Origin: an uncultured Dokdonia sp. | GTDB lineage: Bacteria > Bacteroidota > Bacteroidia > Flavobacteriales > Flavobacteriaceae | DNA length: 54,427 nt | Direction: 5' to 3' | Assembly: GCF_947492815.1 (NCBI RefSeq) | Contig: NZ_CANLOB010000032.1 | Coordinates: 1-54,427, forward strand | Part shown: one piece after another, positions 44,944 to 53,066 of the stretch | How the letters are laid out: every line of letters begins with the position of its first letter | How positions within the stretch are numbered: the stretch's first letter is position 1 | Translations under genes and position numbers: made by a program | Notes under the pieces: generated by a model | What the model was told of the DNA's origin: nothing | What the model saw: the letters and a program-made list of their open reading frames with translations, nothing else | Databases searched by the model: none

Positions 44944-46713
44944 ATGAAACAGCTACTACTTATTACCCTTCTAATGGTATCTACAATTACCATCGCTCAA
45001 GTTGGTATAAATACAACAAGCCCAAAAGCAACTTTAGATATCACAGCTTCTAATAGTTCTTCTCCAACTGCTACAGATGGAATTCTAATACCTCGCATTA
45101 GTAATTTCCCTATTACAAACCCTACTGCAGAACAGCAATCGATGCTGGTATATTTAAATACTGCTAGAACAGGTGTAAACATTAGTGGTACTCCACAGGA
45201 TTACAGTGTTGGATTTTACTATTGGGATCATACCATTCCTAATTGGGTATCTGTAGTACCTGAGGTGAGTGCAGATTGGAAAACTACAGGAAATAATGAT
45301 GCTATCAGTGGTACTCATTTTATAGGAACCACTAATAATCAAGAAGTAGACTTTAGAGTAAATAATAAGTTTGTAGGACGTCTTACAGAAATGGGACAAT
45401 TTGAATTACAATCTGATGAATTATCATTATTCATAGGTTTTGAGGCTGGAGAAGCATATGATCCTGATAGTACTTCTGCCGAACACAATACATTTATAGG
45501 GTATCAAACAGGAAAAACAACAAGTTCTGGACGAGATAATACGGCAGTAGGAACATTAAGTCTTACTAAAAATACAACTGGAGATTTTAATACTGCTGTA
45601 GGAGATGAAACATTAGAAAATAATACTTTTGGAAGTCGTAATACTGCTGTAGGAAATGATGCTTTAAGACAAAATACATCAGGCGGTAATAACACCGCTA
45701 TTGGACAAACGTCACTAGCTAGTAACCTATCAGGTATTAATAATACCGCTATAGGAATTAATGCTGGATTAACTAATCAAACAGGAAGTAATAATGTTTT
45801 TATAGGAGTAAATTCAGATGCAAATAGTACGTCAAGTAATCTTTCTATTGCCATTGGACGCAATGCAATAATAAGTGGAAGTAGTGCTACTGCTATAGGA
45901 CATGAAGCGAGTGCAACTGCAAATGAAGCAATTGCTATTGGAGATAATACTATTGTAGATGGAGGTTCTAGTAGTGGTGTTGCTATTGGAGATAATACTA
46001 TTGTAGATGGAGGTTCTAGTAGTGCTGTTGCTATCGGAAAAAATTCAACAGTAGACGGAGGATCTGATGAATCAGTTGTATTAGGAATTGGAAGTATTAT
46101 TAATAATGGAGCTAGTTCAAGTATTGCTTTAGGAAATAACAATACTATTGCTGGTGGTGCTAAAAATGCCGTTGCTTTAGGAAGCAATATCACTATAGAT
46201 AATGGATATGATAACGCTGTCGGTATAGGAAATGGCGCTGTACCTACAAAAGCTAATCAATTGAAATATGGGAGTATTACTGAAATTGATCAAGGAACTG
46301 CTACGATTGTAAATACATCTGACGGCCGATTCAAATATGACATCAAAGCAAATGTACCTGGATTAGATTTTATAAATCGATTACGACCTGTAACATACAA
46401 GTTTGATCTAGCAAAACTAGATGCATTTCATAATGCACAAACCATAAGAGAAAATCCTACAAAAATCGAAACAGGGTTTATTGCTCAAGAAATTGAAGAA
46501 GCTATGATCGCTTCAGATTATGACTTTTCAGGTTTGGTAAAACCAGAAGATTTAACAAAGGATAATTATAAAGTGTCTTATGTTACTTTTGTTGTACCGC
46601 TAGTACAGGCAGTTCAAGAACAACAAAAAGTGATCGATTCTCAAAATGAAAAAATTGATGCACTTGAAGCACATCTTAAAAAATTAGAAAGCCTTATTGA
46701 AGGCCTTAAGTAA
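44944..46713 (+). CDS. Exported tail-fibre-like protein with head repeats and S74 chaperone domain
   Basis: 589 residues: signal peptide 1-19 (…ITIAQ), conserved leader VGINTTSPKATLDI, then about 15 short repeats (about 170-440; NTAVGDETLENNTFGSRNTA, GVAIGDNTIVDGGSSS) like the head repeats of YadA/Hep_Hag adhesins, and a C-terminal intramolecular chaperone of endosialidase (S74; TSDGRFKYDIKANVPGLDF, GFIAQEIEEAM) with a final coiled coil. Expected to form a trimer that trims itself at the S74 site. Exported, unlike phage fibres. Two repeat units are nearly exact at DNA level (45934-45975, 45982-46023), 48 bases apart. Confidence 0.88.
   Translation: MKQLLLITLLMVSTITIAQVGINTTSPKATLDITASNSSSPTATDGILIPRISNFPITNPTAEQQSMLVYLNTARTGVNISGTPQDYSVGFYYWDHTIPNWVSVVPEVSADWKTTGNNDAISGTHFIGTTNNQEVDFRVNNKFVGRLTEMGQFELQSDELSLFIGFEAGEAYDPDSTSAEHNTFIGYQTGKTTSSGRDNTAVGTLSLTKNTTGDFNTAVGDETLENNTFGSRNTAVGNDALRQNTSGGNNTAIGQTSLASNLSGINNTAIGINAGLTNQTGSNNVFIGVNSDANSTSSNLSIAIGRNAIISGSSATAIGHEASATANEAIAIGDNTIVDGGSSSGVAIGDNTIVDGGSSSAVAIGKNSTVDGGSDESVVLGIGSIINNGASSSIALGNNNTIAGGAKNAVALGSNITIDNGYDNAVGIGNGAVPTKANQLKYGSITEIDQGTATIVNTSDGRFKYDIKANVPGLDFINRLRPVTYKFDLAKLDAFHNAQTIRENPTKIETGFIAQEIEEAMIASDYDFSGLVKPEDLTKDNYKVSYVTFVVPLVQAVQEQQKVIDSQNEKIDALEAHLKKLESLIEGLK
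45934..46023 (+). repeat. 48-bp in-frame tandem repeat in the S74 gene
   Basis: Two 42-base identical segments starting 48 bases apart (16 codons, AIGDNTIVDGGSSS), a recent duplication within the head-repeat region. Confidence 0.85.
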
Positions 46714-46738
46714 AACAACTATTTCTATATCAATACTT

Positions 46739-46773
46739 GTAAAAGTCCGAAAATACTTATTTCGGACTTTTAC
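46739..46773 (+). terminator. Terminator of the S74 gene
   Basis: Perfect 14-bp stem GTAAAAGTCCGAAA / TTTCGGACTTTTAC. Confidence 0.8.
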
Positions 46774-46945
46774 TATTTATAGTAGTTTATACGTACTCTT
46801 ACGTTTGTGTAATTTTGATAACACAAACCAGAAAAAAACAACGGTTTTTACTTAATTAATTCTTAATACTTAGTTGTTTATAGATGGAACTGGTCATTTC
46901 AACGAATACCTATTGTTAATTATTTTATATAAAGATCTACGTCCC

Positions 46946-46953
46946 TACTTTTG
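46946..46953 (+). promoter_or_regulatory. Promoter -7 box of the companion surface gene
   Basis: TACTTTTG, 17 bases before ATG 46971. Confidence 0.5.
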
Positions 46954-46970
46954 AGCGTAAATTGAGTACT

Positions 46971-47702
46971 ATGAAAAAACTTATCTTTCTAATTGTCTTT
47001 ATTTTTATCAACATAACTATGTCTTATGGACAAGTAGGTGTTGGTACCACTACACCTAGAGCAGCTTTAGAAATTTCTAATACTACAAATGGCGGTGTTC
47101 TCGTTCCTAAATACGCACTTTCAGGAAATGATGATACATCTACTGTTACCAATCCGCAAGGAACTGCTTTAGAAATTGGTACAGTTGTATTTAATACAAC
47201 GCAAGTAACAGGCACTAATGGTCTGGAGGTCGGTTTTGTATATTGGGATGGTGCTGTGTGGACTAGTATTATGCCTAGAACACAAATTATGCAACGATCT
47301 TTTAGTTCTAATACTTTAACTTCTAGTACTGTTACTCCGTTTAATTATGATACAGAACTTTTTAGTAATATTGATGGGGCTTCTTTCTCTGGAACAACAG
47401 TAACATTACCAAGAGGAGTCTATGAACTCACTGCCACAATTCGTGTCAATGAACGTGTTTCTGTTGACTATCAAGTACGAGTAAACGGTGCTAATATAGG
47501 ATCTATAGGAACTTCAAGTGCTGCATCATTTAACTCTGATGCAGGAAGCTATTCTCCTGTAGCCGCTGTATTTGAAATTACAGCTGCTTCTGGTACTGTA
47601 GATTTTTTGATTGTCAATGCTTTTGACCAAGGTAGTGGCGATGTAAGTAATGGAATAACTGTATTATCAGGACAATGTTATATGACTATTAAAAAATTAT
47701 AA
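46971..47702 (+). CDS. Exported S74-companion-like protein with jelly-roll-like C-terminus
   Basis: 243 residues from ATG 46971 (the frame could open at TTG three codons earlier, but ATG fits the signal peptide). Signal peptide to about residue 21 (…SYGQ) then the same leader as its neighbour (VGVGTTTPRAALEI). C-terminal half (about 110-243) is a beta-rich, C1q/TNF-like-looking fold (VTLPRGVYELTATIRVN, DYQVRVNGANIG, AVFEITAASGTVDFLIVN). No chaperone domain. Probably secreted surface protein; has its own terminators on both sides. Confidence 0.8.
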   Translation: MKKLIFLIVFIFINITMSYGQVGVGTTTPRAALEISNTTNGGVLVPKYALSGNDDTSTVTNPQGTALEIGTVVFNTTQVTGTNGLEVGFVYWDGAVWTSIMPRTQIMQRSFSSNTLTSSTVTPFNYDTELFSNIDGASFSGTTVTLPRGVYELTATIRVNERVSVDYQVRVNGANIGSIGTSSAASFNSDAGSYSPVAAVFEITAASGTVDFLIVNAFDQGSGDVSNGITVLSGQCYMTIKKL

Positions 47703-47721
47703 GTACAAAAAATAAGATATA

Positions 47722-47760
47722 ATAAGAGCCTGTGTTTTTTTATACAGGCTCTTATCTTTT
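47722..47760 (+). terminator. Terminator of the companion surface gene
   Basis: Perfect 12-bp stem ATAAGAGCCTGT / ACAGGCTCTTAT followed by CTTTTT. Confidence 0.85.
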
Positions 47761-47777
47761 TATATACATATAGTATG

Positions 47778-48995
47778 TTATATGACAGCTGCGGTTTCAA
47801 AAACACCTACCTCATACATACATTTTTTCATTTCTTGATACGTACGTTCTATATCATTATCGAGTCCTACAGAAAAACGGATTAAACCATCGGTAAGTCC
47901 CATTTCTACTTGTTCTTCTTCTGGAATTTCTGAAGAAGTAGAGGTACCTGGTGCACTAAATAATGTTTTATAAAACCCTAAACTTACAGCTAGATATCCT
48001 AAATTACGTTCTTGCATTAATTCCATAAGCGCATTTGCTTTATCAAGACTTCCTACATCTATAGTAAGCATTCCTCCAAAACCATATTCTTCATTCATCA
48101 TACGCTTAAACACTTCATGACTTGGATGTGATATTAATCCTGGATAAACAGTACGTAAACCATCAGCTTGGAATTGAGTTGCTAAATACAATGCATTATG
48201 GCTATGTTGCTTCATTCTAATATGTAACGTACGTAAGTTCTTAAGTACTGAAGAAGCACGCAAACTATCCATAGTAGATCCTAACAACATACTTGCCCCG
48301 TCATTTACATTACGTAACTGATCGATAAATTCCTGACTACCACATACAACTCCACCTACAGTATCTGAAGAACCGTTAATAAACTTTGTCAAACTATGAA
48401 TGACGATATCTGCTCCGTGTTTTACAGGAGTAATAGATAAGGGTGAGAATGTATTATCTACAACAAGTTTCAGGTTATGCTTTCGCGAAAGCGCACTTAA
48501 TGCCTCCAAATCGGCTATTTCTAATAAAGGATTACTTACTGACTCACAATACAACACTTTGGTTTTCGGTGTAATAGCGGCGGCTACTTTTTCTAAGTTG
48601 GTGATATCTACAAAACTGGTTGAAATTCCTAACCTAGGTGTAAAATTCTTCAAAAATGCATACGTACCTCCATAAATCGTTCTACTAGAAACGATATGAT
48701 CTCCCGCTTCGCATAATTGTAATAGTACAGGAGTTATAGCTCCCATTCCACTAGCGGCAACATTAGCTGTTTCTGTATCTTCCATAGCAGCAAGCGCTTC
48801 TCCTAGGTACAAATTAGAAGGGGTACTATGACGTGAATATAAATAACATCCATCGGCATCTCCTTCAAAGGTGTCAAACATGGTTTTGGCAGATAGAAAT
48901 GTATAGGTAGAACTGTCAGAAATAGAAGGGTTCACACCTCCAAATTCTCCAAAGTACTGTAAATCTTGAATCTTATTTGCGGGTTTATAGGACAT
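47778..48995 (-). CDS. PLP-dependent Cys/Met-metabolism enzyme (methionine gamma-lyase/cystathionine gamma-synthase type)
   Basis: 405 residues. PLP lysine K204 in IHSLTKFINGSSD, D180 in LVVDNTFSPL, and family blocks SGMGAITPVLL, SSRTIYGGTY, YCESVSNPLLEI, GTSTSSEIPEEEQ. Splits or forms C-S bonds of methionine, homocysteine or cystathionine; exact reaction cannot be told. Contains a palindrome copy read as S-A-L-S-R-K-H. Divergent from an Lrp/AsnC regulator, a usual arrangement for local control. Confidence 0.92.
   Translation of the reverse strand: MSYKPANKIQDLQYFGEFGGVNPSISDSSTYTFLSAKTMFDTFEGDADGCYLYSRHSTPSNLYLGEALAAMEDTETANVAASGMGAITPVLLQLCEAGDHIVSSRTIYGGTYAFLKNFTPRLGISTSFVDITNLEKVAAAITPKTKVLYCESVSNPLLEIADLEALSALSRKHNLKLVVDNTFSPLSITPVKHGADIVIHSLTKFINGSSDTVGGVVCGSQEFIDQLRNVNDGASMLLGSTMDSLRASSVLKNLRTLHIRMKQHSHNALYLATQFQADGLRTVYPGLISHPSHEVFKRMMNEEYGFGGMLTIDVGSLDKANALMELMQERNLGYLAVSLGFYKTLFSAPGTSTSSEIPEEEQVEMGLTDGLIRFSVGLDNDIERTYQEMKKCMYEVGVFETAAVI
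48479..48492. repeat. Dispersed palindrome copy 10 (inside the gamma-lyase gene)
   Basis: Exact core; minus-strand reading A-L-S-R-K-H in a helix-end region. Confidence 0.95.
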
Positions 48996-49118
48996 AATAT
49001 ATGTATTTTTATAGTGTATTTTTTTTAAGATAAAATTATTTATACATCAAATCTACAGCACGCTAGATTATTTATCAATCATTATGATTATATTTAGAAA
49101 ATTAAACTACAAATAATG

Positions 49119-49126
49119 TATTTTTG
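49119..49126 (+). promoter_or_regulatory. Promoter -7 box of the Lrp-type regulator
   Basis: TATTTTTG, followed directly by a palindrome copy at 49130, which would thus span the transcription start. Confidence 0.55.
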
Positions 49127-49129
49127 CTG

Positions 49130-49153
49130 TATACGCTTTCGCGAAAGCGTATA
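49130..49153. repeat. Dispersed palindrome copy 11
   Basis: 24-bp perfect palindrome in the gap between the divergent gamma-lyase and Lrp genes, 33 bases before the Lrp start. Confidence 0.95.
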
Positions 49154-49185
49154 AATCACCATAACCACTAGAAATATTTTCTATC

Positions 49186-49644
49186 ATGACTTTTGACGCT
49201 ATCGATAAAAAACTCTTGGGCTATCTTCAAGAGGATTGTAAAAAAACAAATAAAGAACTTTCAGGTTTATTAAATCTCTCGGTTACTGCTGTCTATGAGC
49301 GTATAAAGAAATTAGAACGTGAAGGTATTATTGAGAACTATGTAGGACTCGTTAATAAATCAAAAGTAAATCGTGATTTTGTGGTGTTGTGTCATATCAA
49401 ATTAATACAGCATCGTAAAGAATATCTCACTACTTTTGAGAAAGCAGTACTTGCTATAGAAGAAGTGGTAGAATGTTACCATGTAAGTGGAGATTACGAT
49501 TATATTATCAAGGTTTTGGTGGCCGATATTAATGAGTTTAGAGAGTTTATGGTTACTAAATTAACAACGCTAGACCACATAGGAAGTACACACAGTTCGT
49601 TTGTTATTAATGAAGTAAAACATACTACAGCTATCACCTTATAA
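49186..49644 (+). CDS. Lrp/AsnC-family transcriptional regulator
   Basis: 152 residues: N-terminal helix-turn-helix (4-55; LDKKLLGYLQEDCKKTNKEL-like, ending SVTAVYERIKKLEREGII) and C-terminal ligand-binding RAM domain (about 65-150; VVECYHVSGDYDYIIKVLV, STHSSFVINEVKHTTAI). Probably senses methionine or another amino acid and regulates the divergent gamma-lyase. CPBP gene starts 2 bases after its stop, so coupled. Confidence 0.93.
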   Translation: MTFDAIDKKLLGYLQEDCKKTNKELSGLLNLSVTAVYERIKKLEREGIIENYVGLVNKSKVNRDFVVLCHIKLIQHRKEYLTTFEKAVLAIEEVVECYHVSGDYDYIIKVLVADINEFREFMVTKLTTLDHIGSTHSSFVINEVKHTTAITL

Positions 49645-49645
49645 T

Positions 49646-50284
49646 ATGCAATTATCTAAATACCTCGCTATCGAATTATTTGTGCTTTTTATAGTGCTTC
49701 CGCTTAGTTTATTACTACCGTATGATTTTAGAATTAAAGCTGCCTCTATTCTAATTGCTTTTACCTACCTTATCGTAGTACTTTTTAGAAAAACACCGGT
49801 TCGGCTTAGATTAAAAAAGGGAATTAACTGGGCTTCATTCTGGAAAGCCACAGGTATTAAGTTTATAGGTATTGCTATTATCACAAGTATCTATGTATAT
49901 ATCATGGATGCTTCTGCCCTATTTTGTGTGCCTCGTAATAAACCAGATTTATGGGTCACCATTCTCTTTATCTATACCTTTTTATCGGTATGGCCTCAAG
50001 AAGTAATTTATCGTACTTTTTTCTTTGAGCGGTACCAATCGATCTTTACCAATAAGAAGGTGTTCATTTTTATAAATGCCATTGTATTTTCTATGGCGCA
50101 TTTGTTTTTACGTAATACACTGGTGACTGTTCTTACTTTTATAGGAGGATTATTATTTGCATATACGTATACCAAAACAAAATCTACTACACTAGTTTCG
50201 ATAGAGCATGCTTTATATGGCAATTGGCTCTTCACGGTAGGTATGGGTCAAATGCTTGCCTTTCCTGGTATGGATGCTTGTTAG
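49646..50284 (+). CDS. CPBP-family intramembrane metalloprotease-like protein
   Basis: 212 residues, about six helices. Motif 1 reads WPQEVIYRTF (Q118-E119…R123; the usual first Glu of EExxxR is Gln), motif 2 has H152 in FSMAHLF, and motif 3 H188 in SIEHALYGN. CPBP proteases cut prenylated-like or membrane substrates, others are immunity proteins; with Q for E activity is uncertain. Translationally coupled to the Lrp gene. The last codons (FPGMDAC stop) are within a 106-bp tandem repeat. Confidence 0.85.
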   Translation: MQLSKYLAIELFVLFIVLPLSLLLPYDFRIKAASILIAFTYLIVVLFRKTPVRLRLKKGINWASFWKATGIKFIGIAIITSIYVYIMDASALFCVPRNKPDLWVTILFIYTFLSVWPQEVIYRTFFFERYQSIFTNKKVFIFINAIVFSMAHLFLRNTLVTVLTFIGGLLFAYTYTKTKSTTLVSIEHALYGNWLFTVGMGQMLAFPGMDAC

Positions 50285-50495
50285 CCTGAGATGGGTGGTT
50301 GTTTATAGAAAAGTGTATTTTTCTATACATTTTTATATAAACTTTCCGTAACACATCTACCACACCTTTCCTGGTATGGATGCTTGTTAGCCTAAGACGG
50401 GTGGTTGTTTATAGAAAAGTGTATTTTTCTATACATTTTTATATAAACTTTCCGTAACAAATCTACCACACCTTTCCTGGTATGGATGCTTGTTA
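50259..50495 (+). repeat. Tandem 106-bp repeat (two and a part copies) over the CPBP gene end
   Basis: Units begin at 50259, 50365 and 50471 (each CCTTTCCTGGTATGGATGCT…), with only a few substitutions between the first two. Each full unit has the CPBP C-terminal codons, stop codon and a hairpin TATAGAAAA…TTTTCTATA; the third is cut after about 23 bases. The 345-base gap 50285-50629 holds this array and one terminator. Confidence 0.95.
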
Positions 50496-50582
50496 AATTC
50501 ATTGTCATGAAGATGAGAATTTCATTGTCTTCAGGCAAAGTCTTCTAGGCTTTACAAAATCGTGTTTCACTTATAAAAAGAA

Positions 50583-50610
50583 GTGTTATGCTTCCGCAAA
50601 AGCATAACAC
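50583..50610 (-). terminator. Terminator of the LRR gene, palindrome-derived
   Basis: Stem GTGTTATGCTT / AAGCATAACAC around CCGCAA; on the minus strand followed by TTCTTTTT. The middle (GCTTCCGCAAAAGC) resembles the dispersed palindrome. Confidence 0.75.
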
Positions 50611-50629
50611 AACATAGAATACGTGTTCT

Positions 50630-51979
50630 TTATTTTTTTAGGAGCTGTTTTACTTCAGATATAGTATTAGAAGTGATTGTCATAAAATAGATACCTGAAT
50701 CATAACTAGATATATCGATAGTTTTTTCATTGATGAGGTTTTCAAATATTCCTACGCGTTGCCCAAGTGCATTATGAATCGTTACAGAACTAATAGGCAT
50801 ACGACTTTCTATAGTCACAAAATCACTTGTTGGGTTAGGATATACTGCCAAATCAATAAACACATTACTGTCTGTAGCTAACTGGCAATCTTCGATAAAT
50901 TCGGCTGATGTAGAGACTAGAAAATTTTCTTCTGCAAATTGAATATTATCTACACAAACACTAGCCAAGGCATTTCCCATTAGAAAAACTTCTGAAGGTG
51001 TAGAGAAAGATGTAAAACCTGCACTCACAGAGCAGTTTCCTCCATTTTCAAATGCTTCATTGGCGCCATTTTGGAGATTGACTGTTTCTAACTTATCTGA
51101 TAGTGCAAAGACATTGCAAAGTGCTGTGTTGCTAGAAAAATCAATGTCTTGAATATCTGTTTGAGAAAAATCAATAAACTGTAAATCTGGTAATACAAAC
51201 GGATTTAACTCTGAAAATAGTGTGTTACTAATATTCAACAAACGAAGGTTCTCATTAGCAGAAAAGTCTATAGTTGCAACAGATGTTCCTGCTACTGTCA
51301 AAATCTCTAATAACGGATTATTGGAAATATCGATCGTATTGAGCGCAAGGTTATTTGCCTGTAATGTCAACAGATTCTCATTTTGAGATAAATCGATTGT
51401 GGTTATATTAGAACCACTTATTTCTAATGTATTTAATGCACTAAGCGTGGTGATATCAAGAGTTTCAGTTGTAGCATCGGCGATACGTATGAGTTCTAGT
51501 AGTGTATTATTTTGAACATCTATCGTTTGTAATAAGGTCTCATTTAGATTAAGTACTGTTAGATTTGTATTATTTGAAATATCAAGACTTGTAAGCGGAT
51601 TGTTACTTGCTATAATTGTTACGAGATTAGGGTTTTCAGAAAAATCTAAGTTTTGCAAATCATTGGATGCTATAGATACTGTTTCTAGGTTAGGAAAAAA
51701 AGAGGTATCCAACTCACTTATACTATTAAAAGAAGCTTGAAGGAATTCTAAACTTATAAAAGCTGCTATACCTGTTAGATCAGAAATATTACTATCAAAT
51801 ACCACAATCATTGTTGTTGCCTCGGCTTCTGTTACTTGAATTTCTCCATCATTATTACTATCAATAACTGGCGTTTGATTAAGTAATGCATTTTTAAAAT
51901 TTTCATCAGGGATGTCTACAGTTTGTGCAACACTTAATATGGTTTGAAATAGGATGGTGAGGAGTGTTATTTTTTTCAT
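50630..51979 (-). CDS. Secreted leucine-rich-repeat protein with T9SS sorting domain
   Basis: 449 residues from ATG 51979 (MKKITLLTILF…SVAQ signal; an upstream ATG would put 14 hydrophilic residues in front). A dockerin/EF-hand-like IDSNNDGEIQVTEAEA (about 40-55) precedes about twelve LRRs of the 22-residue 'L-x-x-L-D-I-S-x-N' kind (NLDFSENPNLVTI, SLDISNNTNLTVLNL), then a linker and T9SS type A tail (VYPNPTSDFVTIES … SGIYFMTITS). A surface adhesin or binding protein likely of internalin-like fold. Confidence 0.9.
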   Translation of the reverse strand: MKKITLLTILFQTILSVAQTVDIPDENFKNALLNQTPVIDSNNDGEIQVTEAEATTMIVVFDSNISDLTGIAAFISLEFLQASFNSISELDTSFFPNLETVSIASNDLQNLDFSENPNLVTIIASNNPLTSLDISNNTNLTVLNLNETLLQTIDVQNNTLLELIRIADATTETLDITTLSALNTLEISGSNITTIDLSQNENLLTLQANNLALNTIDISNNPLLEILTVAGTSVATIDFSANENLRLLNISNTLFSELNPFVLPDLQFIDFSQTDIQDIDFSSNTALCNVFALSDKLETVNLQNGANEAFENGGNCSVSAGFTSFSTPSEVFLMGNALASVCVDNIQFAEENFLVSTSAEFIEDCQLATDSNVFIDLAVYPNPTSDFVTIESRMPISSVTIHNALGQRVGIFENLINEKTIDISSYDSGIYFMTITSNTISEVKQLLKK

Positions 51980-52093
51980 AATATGTGATTGTTTATACAT
52001 ACTATATCTAGTTATCCTCAAAAAGGTTGCGTTAGAAAAACTGATTCTTTCTTTCTTTTATCAATTTTGTTTTTAAATAAATAGTTGCAAGAG

Positions 52094-52113
52094 TACGCTT
52101 TCGCGAAAGCGTA
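52094..52113. repeat. Dispersed palindrome copy 12
   Basis: Full 20-bp form TACGCTTTCGCGAAAGCGTA in the gap between the LRR gene and the orphan gene. Confidence 0.95.
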
Positions 52114-52123
52114 AGAAGCAAAA

Positions 52124-52149
52124 AAACCGAAGCAAATTTGCTTCGGTTT
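52124..52149 (-). terminator. Terminator of the orphan gene (same hairpin as that of the SRP RNA)
   Basis: 26-bp perfect palindrome built on AAACCGAAGCAAA; T-rich on the minus strand. Almost identical to 52826-52851. Confidence 0.8.
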
Positions 52150-52163
52150 AAAAAGAATCATTC

Positions 52164-52661
52164 CTATTTTAGGGTCTTATAACTGGTATAATCTTTTAAT
52201 GTTTTTAGATCATAAATCTTTTCTTTGATTTCATTAATTATTTTGATGTTACTTAGTGGCACATTTTGGCAGTGAATAAAACTAATAAACTGTCCTGGAT
52301 TAAATTCACCTTCTACAACAATATCAAAACCATTCTCTACTTCAAGAGAACTGTACCATTTCCAATCTTTAATTGTTTGTAAATTATAAATTGTTATGTC
52401 TATATAGTCTAATAACTCATCATATTTATAATCAGTATCATCTAATTGTTTTAATTTATTTATAATTCCAACTGGTAATATCTTTTCCCATCTAAGATCT
52501 TCATCATTAATAGTTTTATTTTGTAAAAAAATTAATATTGCATTTTTAAAGTTTTCTAAAACTATATTAGCATTAGGTGTATTCCTAATTCTAATTATCT
52601 CATAATTACTTGATGGCTTTTCACCTTTTATTTTGTTTTTTATATTATAGACTTCTGTCAT
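52164..52661 (-). CDS. Orphan soluble protein of unknown function
   Basis: 165 residues, very AT-rich and Lys/Ile/Asn-rich, no signal and no motif I recognise (WKWYSSLEVENGFDIVVEGE, FISFIHCQNVPLSNIKIINE). Size and composition are in the range of small immunity-type or accessory proteins, but nothing proves it. It lies between two nearly identical terminators, which suggests insertion or duplication next to the SRP RNA gene. Confidence 0.65.
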   Translation of the reverse strand: MTEVYNIKNKIKGEKPSSNYEIIRIRNTPNANIVLENFKNAILIFLQNKTINDEDLRWEKILPVGIINKLKQLDDTDYKYDELLDYIDITIYNLQTIKDWKWYSSLEVENGFDIVVEGEFNPGQFISFIHCQNVPLSNIKIINEIKEKIYDLKTLKDYTSYKTLK

Positions 52662-52825
52662 CTTTTTATTTCTTTATAATTACTGCTCTATTTTTAAATA
52701 TTTTAATAAAATCTTCTATAGTTATAGTAATATGAAGCTGTTATTGTAATAAGGTATTCTCGAGAAAAAGAGTAAGAATCATTTCTACAACTTGTTTATT
52801 CCTAGATTCTTTTAAAGAAACAAAA

Positions 52826-52851
52826 AAACCGAAGCAATTTTGCTTCGGTTT
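52826..52851 (-). terminator. Terminator of the SRP RNA gene
   Basis: Stem AAACCGAAGCAA / TTGCTTCGGTTT with a 2-base loop; minus-strand T-run follows. Confidence 0.8.
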
Positions 52852-52887
52852 CTTCTATATAAACTTTAAATAATGTGCATAAAAAAA

Positions 52888-52981
52888 GGCAAGCTACCTA
52901 CATCACACCGCTACGACCGTCTACCCTTGCTGTGTTCCCACCCTGGGGGATTCAACAGGAGCTAGTTGTGTAGGACTTGCC
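52888..52981 (-). ncRNA. ffs: Signal recognition particle RNA (small bacterial type)
   Basis: 94 bases on the minus strand, closed by GGCAAG…CTTGCC. The core CAGGGTGGGAACACAGCAAG followed by GGTAGACGG and the GTGTGATGTAGGTAGC 3' side match the bacterial 4.5S consensus (CAGG…GGAA…AGCA…GG and GTG…GATGTAGCTGG). It binds Ffh and guides ribosomes to the membrane. Ends fit the promoter (52986-53015) and the terminator (52826). Confidence 0.9.
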
Positions 52982-52985
52982 GATG

Positions 52986-53015
52986 CAAAGATACATCATT
53001 TAGATACCTATGCAA
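52986..53015 (-). promoter_or_regulatory. Promoter of the SRP RNA gene
   Basis: Minus strand TTG, 19 bases, TATCTTTG, then four bases to the first RNA base: a textbook Bacteroidota promoter. The rest of 52662-53066 holds only the RNA gene and its terminator. Confidence 0.8.
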
Positions 53016-53066
53016 GGTTTTTTTGCCCGATTTTTTGTTATAAATTGCCATTCAAATTTGATACCC

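Noticed and set aside
44944..46713. Phage tail fibre
   Set aside because: Has a signal peptide and lies among host genes with its own promoter and terminator; more likely a bacterial surface protein.
50259..50495. CRISPR array
   Set aside because: Unit is 106 bases, contiguous, without spacers and contains coding sequence; a tandem duplication explains it.
53010..53066. 19 extra N-terminal codons of the glutaminyl cyclase
   Set aside because: Lie within the SRP RNA promoter; the later ATG gives a proper lipoprotein signal.
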